64,000 nt of DNA, taken from assembly GCF_028583425.1 (NCBI RefSeq), contig NC_072805.1, positions 17,680,001 through 17,744,000 of the forward strand, in the 5' to 3' direction. Position numbers and translations under genes: made by a program. This stretch comes from Eublepharis macularius. Taxonomy: Eukaryota > Chordata > Lepidosauria > Squamata > Eublepharidae. Shown in pieces: positions 10,985-20,479 of this stretch. Under the pieces are notes generated by a model that was given only the letters and a program-made list of their open reading frames with translations, was not told the origin of the DNA and searched no databases. The stretch's first letter is position 1. The number at the start of each line of letters is the position of its first letter.

Positions 10985-11173
10985 CAGGGCTCTTTTTCTG
11001 GGAAAAGAGGTGGTGGAACTCAGTGGGTTGCCCTCGGAGAAAATGGTCACATGGCTGGTGGCCCTGCCCCCGATCTCCAGACAGAGGGGAGTTCAGATTG
11101 CCCTCCGCTCTTGACCATTTTCAAGAGGTTCCGGAACTCCGTTCCACCACGTTCCAGCTGAAAAAAAGCCCTG
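10985..11173 (+). mobile_element. Non-autonomous hAT, family 'CAGGGCTTTTTTT', copy 1
   Basis: The ends are CAGGGCTCTTTTTCTGGG and 'ctgaaaaaaagccctg'. The flanks are exact 8-bp duplicates ATAGCTTA (10977-10984, 11174-11181). The short form lacks the second internal arm seen in other copies. Confidence 0.85.
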
Positions 11174-11286
11174 ATAGCTTATGATATGTACACCTTCACT
11201 GATCTCTGGCAGAATGTTTTCACAGAAAACACATGCTTGCATGTGTTAACGCAATTGGCTTAAAACATGTGCACCCACTTTTTTTT

Positions 11287-11352
11287 TCAGTCTGGAGATT
11301 GATTGTAATTCCAGGAGATCTGCAGGCCCCACCTGGAGGTTGGCAACCCTAC
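11287..11352 (-). repeat. Fragment of the GTTGCCAAC-ended repeat
   Basis: Phrase 'gtaattccaggagatctg' followed by 'aggttggcaaccctac' marks one terminus only. Confidence 0.5.
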
Positions 11353-11405
11353 TGCACAGCAAACTACGTGCAATATTGGGATTGGGGTGATGGCCCTAGG
11401 GGTTC

Positions 11406-11990
11406 TCTACTTACTCGTTTATTTAGTAAATTTACTCCTGCACATAATGAAAAAATTGTGTCCAAGAATAATGAAACTGGAAATGTAAAAAAACATATCC
11501 ACACAATGCAATAAAAAAACCCAGGAGATATAAACAAGCCAGCTCTAGAATAGAAAAATAAAATGACAACCACAACAGTGGATTCTTTTATCACAATAAA
11601 AGCAGAGAGAACACGGTAGTGATGCCCAGAGGAAAAATCTGCAGTACCTTGCCAAAATCTATACAAAAAGTTGGTTCTGGTGCATCTGTTCTGCTAGCTC
11701 AGCTACTTTCCACCAGTAGAAGAAACTTCCATCAATGGAACAGATCTGCAGGAGACAACTCAGTTATTGTCCAAAAACACCAAAGCAAATAACCAGGTCT
11801 TGATCTGGCACCCAAAGCCCCACAACTACAGTGCCAGGCATATGTTTACAGGGAAGGCATTCCATAATCAGGGTGCCACAACAGAAAAGACACTGTCCGT
11901 AGTCACCTCCAAGATAGGGACGTATAGGAGAGGACCTCCAATGAAGAACGATCGGGAGGATTATGTGGGCGAAGGCATTAACTGATCATC
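11406..11990 (-). mobile_element. LINE (CR1/L2-like) 3' portion, minus strand
   Basis: Begins 'tttatttagtaaatttac', the reverse of a LINE 3' tail. Further in, 'ggaaggcattccataatc' then 'agggtgccacaacagaaa' is the reverse of the familiar C-terminal/3' UTR LINE phrase 'ggcaccc..attatggaatgcc'. No open frame is preserved. Confidence 0.5.
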
Positions 11991-12690
11991 TCATGCTATT
12001 TTGCCCCAATGCAAAGCCCCCTGTTGTTATTTGCCTCAGAGGAGGAAACATACAAGTGCTACACAGATAGCAATTTACACTGGGGAAAATGCCAATCCAC
12101 TTCCCTTCATATCATGGTTCTGATCCAAACTGCAGGCTCTGAGAGGCTGTTTACACGAGCTCTATAGAAATGACTTCTCTGCATGCAAGGACAATACACT
12201 TAGCAGGCCTCTGAAGAGGTGGCATATAAATTCTCTAAACAAATCTAAAATAAGGGACGAGGGAATGAGCACTTCCAGATATGCTGGTCCCACCCTCTCC
12301 TATGTGAATTCACCCCAATGTGGGCATGACATGCATACAAGAGTTACTTCCAGTCCTACAATCACAAATGTTTGGACCTCCTCTTTCCAAGTTGTGGGGA
12401 TGCAACCAATGAATGTACAGCTTGTAAGAGCACAATTCCTGTGCCCACACTTCGCCATGAGCAACGATGGGACTGGCGCGCTTGCTCTCTTTCACCCTTT
12501 ATATCAGCTGTGTCATGCATACAGGACTATGGTACACTGTTTTCAGATCAGTTTAACTGTCACAGTTCCCAAAGGTGGAACTCTGGCAGAATTTGCAGTT
12601 TGGGAAAAGGGCTACGGATCTCTGAAAAGTTCTTAGCAGTTTCCCAAGCCACAGTTCCTAACATCGTTTGAAGGAGAGGAGGGCTATATT
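11991..12690. other. No gene recognised
   Basis: Overlapping open frames at 12265-12671 on both strands show no motif. They could be decayed LINE sequence leading into the tail that follows. Confidence 0.35.
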
Positions 12691-13000
12691 GTAGGGAGGT
12701 GGTCTCAAAGAGATGTTTCGCTAACAAGATAGGGACCATAAACACTACTATGTTGCCTTATGTACTATCTGCTGTTTTAAGTATGACCTTACTGGGCAGT
12801 TCTATGTTGTCTAATGTGAGTCGTAGAATTGCTTATGCTGTATGTCAGTATTTCTTCGACTCTTTATTGGATATTGGCTAATGTTATGTCTTTGAAAACT
12901 TGCATTTATCTACCCTATGGCATTGTTTATTGAAATGCCCTTGATACTGACTGTATTAATCTCACACTGTGTATTCTGCCTTGACTATAAATGACACAAA

Positions 13001-13067
<67 letters not shown>

Positions 13068-13069
13068 AT
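12691..13069 (+). mobile_element. LINE 3' end with expanded (AAAT)n tail
   Basis: 'tctttattggatattgg', 'gactgtattaatctcacac' and 'tctgccttgactataaatg' are a LINE 3' terminus. The last ~70 bases (12999-13069) are about 18 AAAT units, so the microsatellite grew from the LINE tail. Confidence 0.6.
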
Positions 13070-13861
13070 GTGTGAATGGCAGCTGTAGCTCAACAATTAC
13101 ACAACATTTTGTGATATCATTACAATTTTGGTGCTTCAGTCTCACATACCGTAGAGCGCACTATGCATATATGCCTGGTTACAATTTTGTGCGAACTGGG
13201 CAACACGCATATTCTCCAGCTTTATTAGACACAACAGGAAACCCTTCAGCAGACTACATTTTCCAGTCAAATGTACTCAACCTGGGAAATAAGTGCATTG
13301 CCCTGTTCACACAAAATGGTGACTGTACATATCGAGAGAATCGTGCATGTTGTGCTTTCCTGGTACACAAGGCAGGAGGGTCCAAAAACATAACCACTGA
13401 AAAGGGCTTATGTCTCTGTCTCTCAGAGAGAGAGAAAGAGATCAGAGGTGGGGTGGGGTGGGGGAGAGAAATGTGTCTGAGACCTGTGCAGTGACAAAAT
13501 AGGATTTAACAAAAGAACGGAAATAAGATTATACTAATTCAAAAACGGCATAACGAATGGGCTGGCTGCCTTAATTCAGGCAATTTGAATTATTAATGAA
13601 CCAGTTTTTGCTGCTGTGGAGCTTTGTTCTGTTAGGAAGACTTCCTCAGAGCCAGGATCAGGAAATTGAAGAAATCAGTTTTCGAAAAGGTCAGATGCGC
13701 CAAGCTAGAGACAGATTTGTCCTTTCACACAAAGCCTGGTTTCCTTCACTGACACACACACGAGAAATCACAATTTGTTTGTTCTGTAGAAAAGAAAGTA
13801 AGGGAGGAGGTTGGCTAAAGAAATCAGTGAGTTAAAGCTCCTGTTTTTTGAACAACAACCC
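13070..13861. other. No gene recognised
   Basis: A 140-codon open frame overlaps 13072-13494 but has no recognisable domain. A GA-rich tract lies near 13420-13470. Confidence 0.35.
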
Positions 13862-13875
13862 TAATAGTAATAGTA

Positions 13876-14166
13876 ATAGGCGCATAGTGGTAAGCTGCAG
13901 TACTGCAGCCCAAGCTCTGCTCACAACCTGGGTTCGATCCTGGCGGAAGCCGAGTTCAGGTAGCCGGCTCAAGGTTGACTCAGCCTTCCATCCTTCCAAG
14001 GTTGGTAAAATGAGTACCCAGTTTCCTGGGGGTAAAGTGTAGATGACTGGGGAAGGCAATGGCAAACCACCCTGTAACAAAAGTCTGCCAAGAAAACGTC
14101 GTGATGCAACATCCCCCCATGGGTCAGTAATGACTCAGTGCTTGCACAGGGGACTACCTTCACCTT
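13876..14166 (+). mobile_element. Sauria-type tRNA SINE, TSD TAATAGTAATAGTA
   Basis: tRNA-like head ('gtggtaagctgcagtactgc', B box GGTTCGATCC), body 'aaggttgactcagccttcc', 'aaaatgagtacccag' and 'ggcaatggcaaaccaccc', then 'actaccttcacctt'. The last part is the BovB-like tail of Sauria SINEs. Flanked by a 14-bp duplication (13862-13875, 14167-14180). The first bases of the head are missing. Confidence 0.85.
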
Positions 14167-14204
14167 TAATAGTAATAGTATTGGCTAGTAGTAATAGAGC
14201 TGCC

Positions 14205-14360
14205 GGCTTCCTCCCACGATTTTTAACACCAACTGATTACAAAACACCATAAATCACGTTTGTGCCGTTTTATAAATAGATGGCGTCAAAAATTGCACAA
14301 AGAAGCCTGCAGCCTTCCATGAGTCTCCCGCTATTTATAGATAGTGTGGAAACGGCCTTG
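14205..14360. repeat. Possible diverged palindromic element
   Basis: Right end 'tagtgtggaaacggcct' matches the GGCCGTTTCCACAC terminus of the palindromic family; the left arm is weak. Confidence 0.3.
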
Positions 14361-14428
14361 GTCAACAGGAACAACAACAATGGCCATAAGCTAACCCATT
14401 GTTTTGCCCTTGGCCACCATCATCCAGA

Positions 14429-14684
14429 GCCCTCACCTGGATAGCCCTAGTGAGCCTGATCCCGGCAGATCTCAGAAGCTAAGCAGGGTCAGCCTTGGCT
14501 AGTAATTGGATGGGAGATGTTGTGGGCAAGGCTAGGCTAGGCTCATGATAGGAGACCTCCAACAAAGACCAGGGTTGCAGAGGAAACCGATGACAAGCCA
14601 CCTCTGTTAGTCTCTTGCCATGAAAAAATGCCACTAGGGGTCGCCATAAGTCAGCTATGACTTGACAGCACTCTCCACCACCAG
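14429..14684 (+). mobile_element. 5S rRNA-derived SINE, 14-bp TSD
   Basis: The first ~100 bases follow 5S rRNA: 'gagcctgatcccggcagatc', then 'agaagctaagcagggtc' and 'ttggatgggaga'. These include the internal promoter region (A box, intermediate element, C box). The tail 'ggtcgccataagtcagc' then 'tgacttgacagcac' is RTE/BovB-like. TSD CACC(A/G)TCATCCAGA at 14415-14428 and 14685-14698. It is a SINE, not a 5S gene: the 3' half of 5S is replaced and it sits between target duplications. Confidence 0.85.
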
Positions 14685-14873
14685 CACCGTCATCCAGAAG
14701 AGATGAGAAAGCATTGTGCCTGTTGCTGCTGCTGGCCAGGTTTAAACTGAATAGTTGCTGAGGTACTCCTGGTATCACTGAGGCTCGGTTTGACTTCCAT
14801 TGGCCACCAATGGCCTTCTAGGGCGGAAGACCATCATGAACTTCTCCCTTAGTTGATGATCACTTGCCCTTCG

Positions 14874-15050
14874 GAAGGTGTGGCTCAGTGGTAGAGCACC
14901 TGTTTTGTGTGCAGAAGGTCCCAGGTTCAATCCCTGGTGTCTCCCCCTAAAATGATCTTGGAGTAGATGATGAGAGACCCTGGATAGCTGACCCTCGCTC
15001 TGACCATGACCAAGGGTCTGATTGGGTATAAAGCAGCTTCACGTGCATGC
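14874..15050 (+). mobile_element. tRNA-derived SINE
   Basis: The head has A box 'tggctcagtggtagagc' and B box 'ggttcaatccc' with a tRNA-like spacing of about 72 nt. The body continues 'gagagaccctggatagctg' and ends 'gggtataaagcagcttcac'. Not a functional tRNA: the acceptor stem does not close and a SINE body follows. Copies on minus at 49085 and 51200. Confidence 0.75.
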
Positions 15051-15099
15051 CCCTGAAAGCCAACGCTCTGTTTCAATCACTGCTCCTTCTCTGCAAGAA

Positions 15100-15299
15100 A
15101 GGCAATATTTCACAGTGGTTAGTGTGTTGGATTATAATCTGTATGATCCAGGTTTGATTCCCTACTCTGCTATGGAAGCTTTCTTGATGACCCTTGGGCA
15201 GTTACTCTCTCTCAGCCTAACCTATGAACAGTGTTGTTCAGTTACTCTGGGTCCCCACTGGAGAGGAACGTAAGGTATCAATGTTGTAAATAAATAAGA
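15100..15299 (+). mobile_element. CORE/MIR-like tRNA SINE
   Basis: A box-like 'cacagtggttagtgtgttgg', B box 'ggtttgattccc', CORE-like 'gacccttgggcagttac', then 'ctcagcctaacctatg' and a TAAATAAATAA tail. Confidence 0.65.
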
Positions 15300-15694
15300 C
15301 CACCAACCAGCAGCAGAGAAAACCCTGTCCGTCATTTCTCATCACTGCTCTTGCCACTGAATGACTTGTTGCCAACAAAAGCCAAAGCCATTTCTCCGAG
15401 TTTCCGTCAAGAATAATTTTCTGCATGATTCTAAATATTTAGGCTTGCTAAGAATTTGTACTGAATTGCTGTCACTGTTGATTCATTTTGGTAGATGCCC
15501 TTGAGGATCCAACAAGCTTGCAAAGTAAGCAGGGCAAAACCTGACACGCTGTGTGTGAGGCAGGAGATTCCATGTCCATTTATTCACATGCGGACCTTTT
15601 CTAGGTTTGCCACTTGCCCACTGACACCAGACAACCCCCCCCCCCTCGATGATTTGAAGAACAGGAATAAAAATGGGGGAGTAGAACAGCATTG
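15300..15694. other. No feature seen
   Basis: Unassigned sequence with an 11-base C tract near 15637. Confidence 0.35.
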
Positions 15695-15890
15695 ATATTC
15701 TAGCAATTTCCCCTCTAGGAATTTCCAGTCTCTATAGTAAAGTCCATAGAAATTGGAGGGATTCTTAGAGTGTCACCTGGATGTGATGTCACATCTTTCT
15801 CCTTCCCCCAACTCAGAAGCAATGTCACTTCCTCTGGGGCACTCTAGGAATTCCCCTAGTCTCTGTGGCCTGGTAATGTAGTGGGGTTGG
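15695..15890 (+). repeat. Interspersed repeat, 'TCTAGGAATTTCC' family
   Basis: Shares the order of phrases with 4645-4838, including 'gtccatagaaattgg' and 'gatgtgatgtcacatc'. Confidence 0.45.
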
Positions 15891-16059
15891 GAGACAAAAA
15901 TGTGTCCAGCTACAGAGTACAGTGAAGTAAGGGATGGGGAAGGGGCAAGGTTTAGCTCCCCTCTTCCATGCACTGTTTTCTGTAGAAGGGGGGGAAAGAC
16001 AATTTCATCTCCCACTTTACACAATTTCATCTCCCACTTTACACATGAATAAATACACA

Positions 16060-16170
16060 CTCACGAATAAATAAACTTATCTTGCAAGTAAGTCAGTAAT
16101 ACCTATCTCTTTTAGCAACAAATTCCATAATTCTGGGGCCACCACTAAAAAAGCCCATCACACCCATACA
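16060..16170 (-). mobile_element. LINE 3' fragment, minus strand
   Basis: 'aaattccataattctgggg' then 'ccaccactaaaaaagccc' is the reverse of the LINE phrase 'gggcttttttagtggtgg' then 'ccccagaattatggaatt'. Confidence 0.5.
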
Positions 16171-16253
16171 ACTTCCATGAATTATCAGGACGCTCTCATG
16201 TTCTGACCTGTTCCCTTCTTCTCCTTCTCAATATTCTCTTCTCAAAGTATAAG

Positions 16254-16499
16254 CAGGGCTTTTTTTCAGCTGGAACGTGGTGGAACGGAGTTCCAGAACC
16301 TCTTGAAAATGGTCACATGGCTGGTGGCCCCGCCCCCTGATCTCCAGACAGAGGGGAGATTAGTGGCGCGGAGGGCAATCTCAACTCCCCTCTGTCTGGA
16401 GACAGGGCCACCAGCCATGTGACCACCAGCCATGTGACCATTTTCTCCGAGGGCAACCCACTGAGTTCCACCACCTCTTTTCCCGGAAAAAAAGACCTG
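16254..16499 (-). mobile_element. hAT 'CAGGGCTTTTTTT' family, copy 2
   Basis: Exact 8-bp TSD AGTATAAG at 16246-16253 and 16500-16507. Opposite orientation to copy 1: it begins with the CAGCTGGAACGTGGTGG end. Two internal arms ('tctccagacagaggggag' and its complement) form a hairpin. Confidence 0.85.
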
Positions 16500-16507
16500 A
16501 GTATAAG

Positions 16508-16745
16508 AAAATATAAGAAAAAACAATTGGATCAGACAATGGGTCCATCTAGTCTAGCATGCTGTTTACCAAAATGGCCAGTCGGACCTTCCTGGGAAAA
16601 GACACAATAGCAGAAACCATCTTCTGTAGTTGCCTCCTTGTCTGCACCTGACATTCAGAGGTACATTGTCTCTGAACATGGAAGTTCCATGTTACCTAAC
16701 AGAGGTTCCATGATATCTAATGCATCCTCCCCATCACCAATATCT
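16508..16745 (+). repeat. Unclassified reptile interspersed repeat
   Basis: 'gggtccatctagtctagcat' then 'gctgtttaccaaaatggcc' and 'cattcagaggtacattgtc' match a dispersed repeat I know from reptile genomes, but I cannot assign its class. Confidence 0.4.
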
Positions 16746-16917
16746 AAAACGTAATATCTAAAACTTACTAACAGAAAACGAGCAAAAAGAATATGCATAC
16801 AATTTACATACCATGATATGCACAACTCCAATCAGAACATTATGTTTTGGGAAGAATTCCTTCCAAGAGGAATTGGGGGCATGTCTAGTGTCTAGTGGCA
16901 ATTACACTGACATACAC

Positions 16918-17005
16918 AGTCCAGGCTAGCTGGATCTCATCAGATCTGTGACACTAAGCAGGGGCAGCCTTGGTCAGTACTTGGAGACTACTAAGTCCAA
17001 GGTCT
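16918..17005 (+). mobile_element. Truncated 5S rRNA-derived SINE
   Basis: 'ggatctcatcagatctgtg', 'actaagcaggggcagcc' and 'tcagtacttggaga' follow 5S rRNA; the tail is absent. Confidence 0.6.
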
Positions 17006-17934
17006 CTAGGCATGTGCAGACAATTCTGAGCAAACTGCACGACAACCCTTTCTCCGCACTCAATAACAGATGAGAAACAATTACAAAGCCCTGAGTTTTG
17101 CCTTGCGCTGAAAGAGACCGAAAAGCAATACTGTAAGCGCATCGCTTTGTTAAGATGTCACTTTGGAAGAAAGCAAATATAGATTTCTAGGATGTATGGA
17201 AACCTCCTTCTCTATTATGGCTTTAATTCACAAGGAACTAGGGTCAATGGGTCTTCTGTAGAAGAACTAACTATTTGCCAGAAAAGACTCCTTTGTAGAA
17301 GGAATTCTGGAAGCTGTTTGAAAACTCCTTTGTGATAACATTCCATTGGCTTCGAGCAGCTGCCTGTGGCTGCTTTCCACTTTCACTTGCGTTATAGCGC
17401 AAAATTAAGATTCCCACGCAGGTTGCTGAAGAAAGGAATCGGGCTTCATTGTTCAGCATATTAAACCGCCTTAATCTTACATCTTAAGTTTGAGAGCAAG
17501 TTTAATTTTTTGCCTTTTTAAAAAACATTTAACACTTTTTTGGAACCACACATCACAGAGGAGAGGGGAAGCAAAATTCAGGGCTTTGGGCTCCAAGAAA
17601 ACTGGCCTGAAGCAAATTCCACACCACACCACACCACCCCCCTACACACCTGATTATAAATACTTGCATTAACTTAACAAAACCACAGGTTCTTCAAGGA
17701 TTCTTTGTTCCCCTAGGAACACCTTGGAATACACAGTGACAAGTGTACAAAAGAAGAAATTCCTGCAGGGGGCAGCAAATGGGAAAAGCTCGTCAGGTAG
17801 GGAATGGATGGGGGGCTACCCTTATTTATTCAGCTAAATGCTGTTTCATTCTGTGTTCCCGTAATTTGAATGTTTGCGTTGCTTCCTGCCTCTGCTTCTT
17901 TCTCCCTTTCTCTGATTAGAGATAAGCTTCCTTG
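17006..17934. other. Apparently single-copy region, no gene
   Basis: No repeat family and no coding motif recognised. Confidence 0.35.
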
Positions 17935-18322
17935 AAGGAAAAGAGGAGCTCCAGAGGGGAACCTCCAGGACTTTTTTTCTGAGAAAAGCGGTGGTGGAAC
18001 TCAGTGGGTTGCCCTCGGAGAAAATGGTCATATGGCCGATGGCCCCACCCCCTGATCTCCAGGCAGAGGGGAGTTGAGATTGCCCTCTGCGCCGCTCGGT
18101 GGCACGGAGGGCAATCTCAACTCCCCTCTGTCTGGAGATCAGGGGGCGGGGCCACCGGCCATGTGACCATTTTCAAGAGGTTCCGGAACTCCGTTCCACC
18201 ACGTTCCAGCTGAAAAAAAGCCCTGGAAACCTCTACAACATCACGTCCTTGCTGAACTCCCTCCACTCCCCAGATACCACCCCCAAATCTCCAGGAATTT
18301 CCCGAACTGGAGTTAGCAGCCT
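17935..18322 (+). repeat. GTTGCC-type repeat split by a hAT
   Basis: Left stub 'aggggaacctc' and right part 'aacctctacaacatcacg' to 'ccaggaatttcccgaactgg' belong to one repeat copy; the hAT at 17966-18225 sits between. Confidence 0.55.
17966..18225 (+). mobile_element. hAT 'CAGGGCTTTTTTT' family, copy 3
   Basis: Ends CAGGACTTTTTTTCTGAG and 'ctgaaaaaaagccctg'. Flanks GGAACCTC and GAAACCTC (8-bp TSD, one mismatch). It contains the complete two-arm hairpin around 'gcgccgctcggtggcacg'. Confidence 0.85.
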
Positions 18323-19359
18323 TACACAGTGCAATTCTTTATGAACAAAAACACACTCTGGTGGCAGAAGAGCCTACATAGCCTAGCCAAATACAAGCAA
18401 ATCCATTGCAAAAGAGAAATTAGGATCCCGCTGGTCGTGGAAACTTTGAGCACTTTTGGAGTTTTGAGAAGAGAATTGAGGGGAGCAGTTCCATAATGGC
18501 TGGGTCTAATTGCAAAAATTTGGGAGACTCCACAGAAAGGAGGTTCCTCCAAGCCTTTGGTTGATCTCAATCAAAAGTCTTTGCATGGCTTGATTTTGGA
18601 ACTTAGCTACAGTCCAACACAGTTGTTTTTGCTAGAATGGAAATGAAAACAAAAAATATCTGTGCTAATGCATATACTGAAAGACAATTTGGAATGGAAC
18701 ACAGACATGAGAATGGGAAAAAAACCCACATCTGCCTAAAGGTCAGCCTCTCTTTTAACTAGGTTAATGTAGGTCATCTCCAGGGCTACCTCCTGAAATC
18801 CTGGTATGCCAAAGTGCAGCTATAGAAACGTAAGTCACCCACCTGGGAAGGAAAGCCTCAGCTTCAGTCTTTTGAGCTCTCTTTCAACGCTCCTTCTCCA
18901 CCAGCGTCAACTTGTTACTGTAGTGCTCCTTTCCTGAAATGAAAATATACCTTCCTCAGTATTATTCGGTATGGTTATGAAATGAATAAGCACGCCTCTC
19001 TCTCTCTCTCTCGTTAAGATTCCACAGGATTATATCCTAATTTTAAATTTAATAATGATAATTATGTGTCGTTTTTTGAGGAGACCCCTCGCAATGAGTG
19101 ACTGTAATTGTTTCTCTGGCTGAGAGGCCCGTTCTGTTTTGGAAACTGTCTTTGCTGTATTTCACTCATGGGCTTAGAACTATGCATCATTCTTTTGAGA
19201 AAGAAACAAAGAAATCTGTGCCAGTGCAATCTGCAAAGCTCGATTTGTCTTATGTTCATAGTATCAAACGACTAGCAAGGAGATCTATCCATCTGAGCAT
19301 CCATACCACTTGCTGGCTGGACTACTGCTCTTTTACCTTTTTTATTGATTTATAAATCT
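18323..19359. other. No gene recognised
   Basis: Mostly single-copy looking. A (CT)n run lies at about 18994-19012. Confidence 0.35.
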
Positions 19360-19367
19360 CTTTGGGG

Positions 19368-19777
19368 CAGGGCTCATTTCGAGAGGGAATGCACAGGAAC
19401 GCAGTTCCAGCAGTTCCCCAAAGAGGTCACATGTCAGGTGGCCCCGCCCACCTGACACTTGGCCATTTTGGGCCCGTTTCGGCCTGGATCGGGTCTCTGA
19501 CTGATGGTGGATCACTCTCCCGCTCATCAGCGGCCTGATCCTGACCATTTTGGGCCCCTTTTCAGCCATTTTCAGCCCCTTTTGCCATTTTGGGCCCAAT
19601 TTCAGCCCTGAATGGCCAGGATTGGCCATTCAGCCAGGATAGGTGATGTCAGGGGGTGTGGCATATGCAAATCAGTTATACTAATGACACACTTCCGGTG
19701 ATGGCAAGAGGCGTGGCATATGCTAATGAGTTATGCTAATGAGTTCCTCCAGCTCTTTTTCTACGGAATGTTCCCTG
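19368..19777 (+). mobile_element. hAT 'CAGGGCTCATTT' family, copy 2
   Basis: Flanked by exact 8-bp TSD CTTTGGGG (19360-19367 and 19778-19785). Its right end and TSD lie inside the 74-bp target copy of the adjacent L1, so its last ~49 bases appear again at 25959-26007. The hAT therefore predates the L1. Confidence 0.85.
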
Positions 19778-19802
19778 CTTTGGGGCAAAATGTTGATTTA
19801 TC
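19729..19802. repeat. Left copy of the 74-bp L1 target-site duplication
   Basis: Runs from 'agttatgctaatgag' to 'aaaatgttgatttatc' and is identical by eye to 25959-26032. Most L1 TSDs are about 7-20 bp. Confidence 0.85.
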
Positions 19803-20479
19803 TTTTTTTTTTTTTTGAAAAATTTTTATTGGGTTAGAATCCATTATTTCCACATTTACATTCAATTTTCCCCAATTTTTTCATCTCTAACCCCCTCCCT
19901 TTCCCCCCCCTTTTTGTTGACTTCCAACAGCTTTCCAACCCTTTGTCCCCTTTCCCTTACTTTTATTAGCTTCCTCTATCTAAAACAAATATATATTCTC
20001 CATTATTCTAAGCAGTACATCCTTAACTATTTTTAACATTATATGCCCAAACTGTAAGCCTTTGTTTCTATCTTAGATAAACAATTTATCCCAATTTTTC
20101 AATTTCAGGTATTTCTATATATCATAAACCATATAGATCATACATTCGTTTATATCAAACAATTTGACTTATTCTCTATATATATTACTCATTCTATCTT
20201 TTTATAATAGTTCTATATATCTCTCCTCACGTAGTCAATCAATTTGACCCATCTATATCTTCAGACATTCAGTTTGGTACAAAACTTGTCAGAAAAAAAA
20301 GAAAATATTGTTAGTTAATCGCTCCTTATATTTAGTCCTTATAATTAATTATTTTCTCTATGTTCTGTTTGTTAACCTACATATATCTATATATATGTCA
20401 ATCTATTAATCTGACTGCTTATTAATTCACATTTATCTCTTCTCCCCCCGGTAAAGTCTCCCCCCTCTACTTCAATACT
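19803..20479 (-). other. L1 3' UTR
   Basis: AT-rich 677 bases downstream of the ORF2 stop, with the polypurine tract near the 3' end. Confidence 0.8.

Noticed and set aside
14440-14545. Functional 5S rRNA gene
   Set aside because: Only the 5' two-thirds resembles 5S; it runs into a SINE body and is flanked by TSDs.
14874-14950. Functional tRNA gene
   Set aside because: A and B boxes are present, but the acceptor stem does not close and a SINE body with other copies follows.
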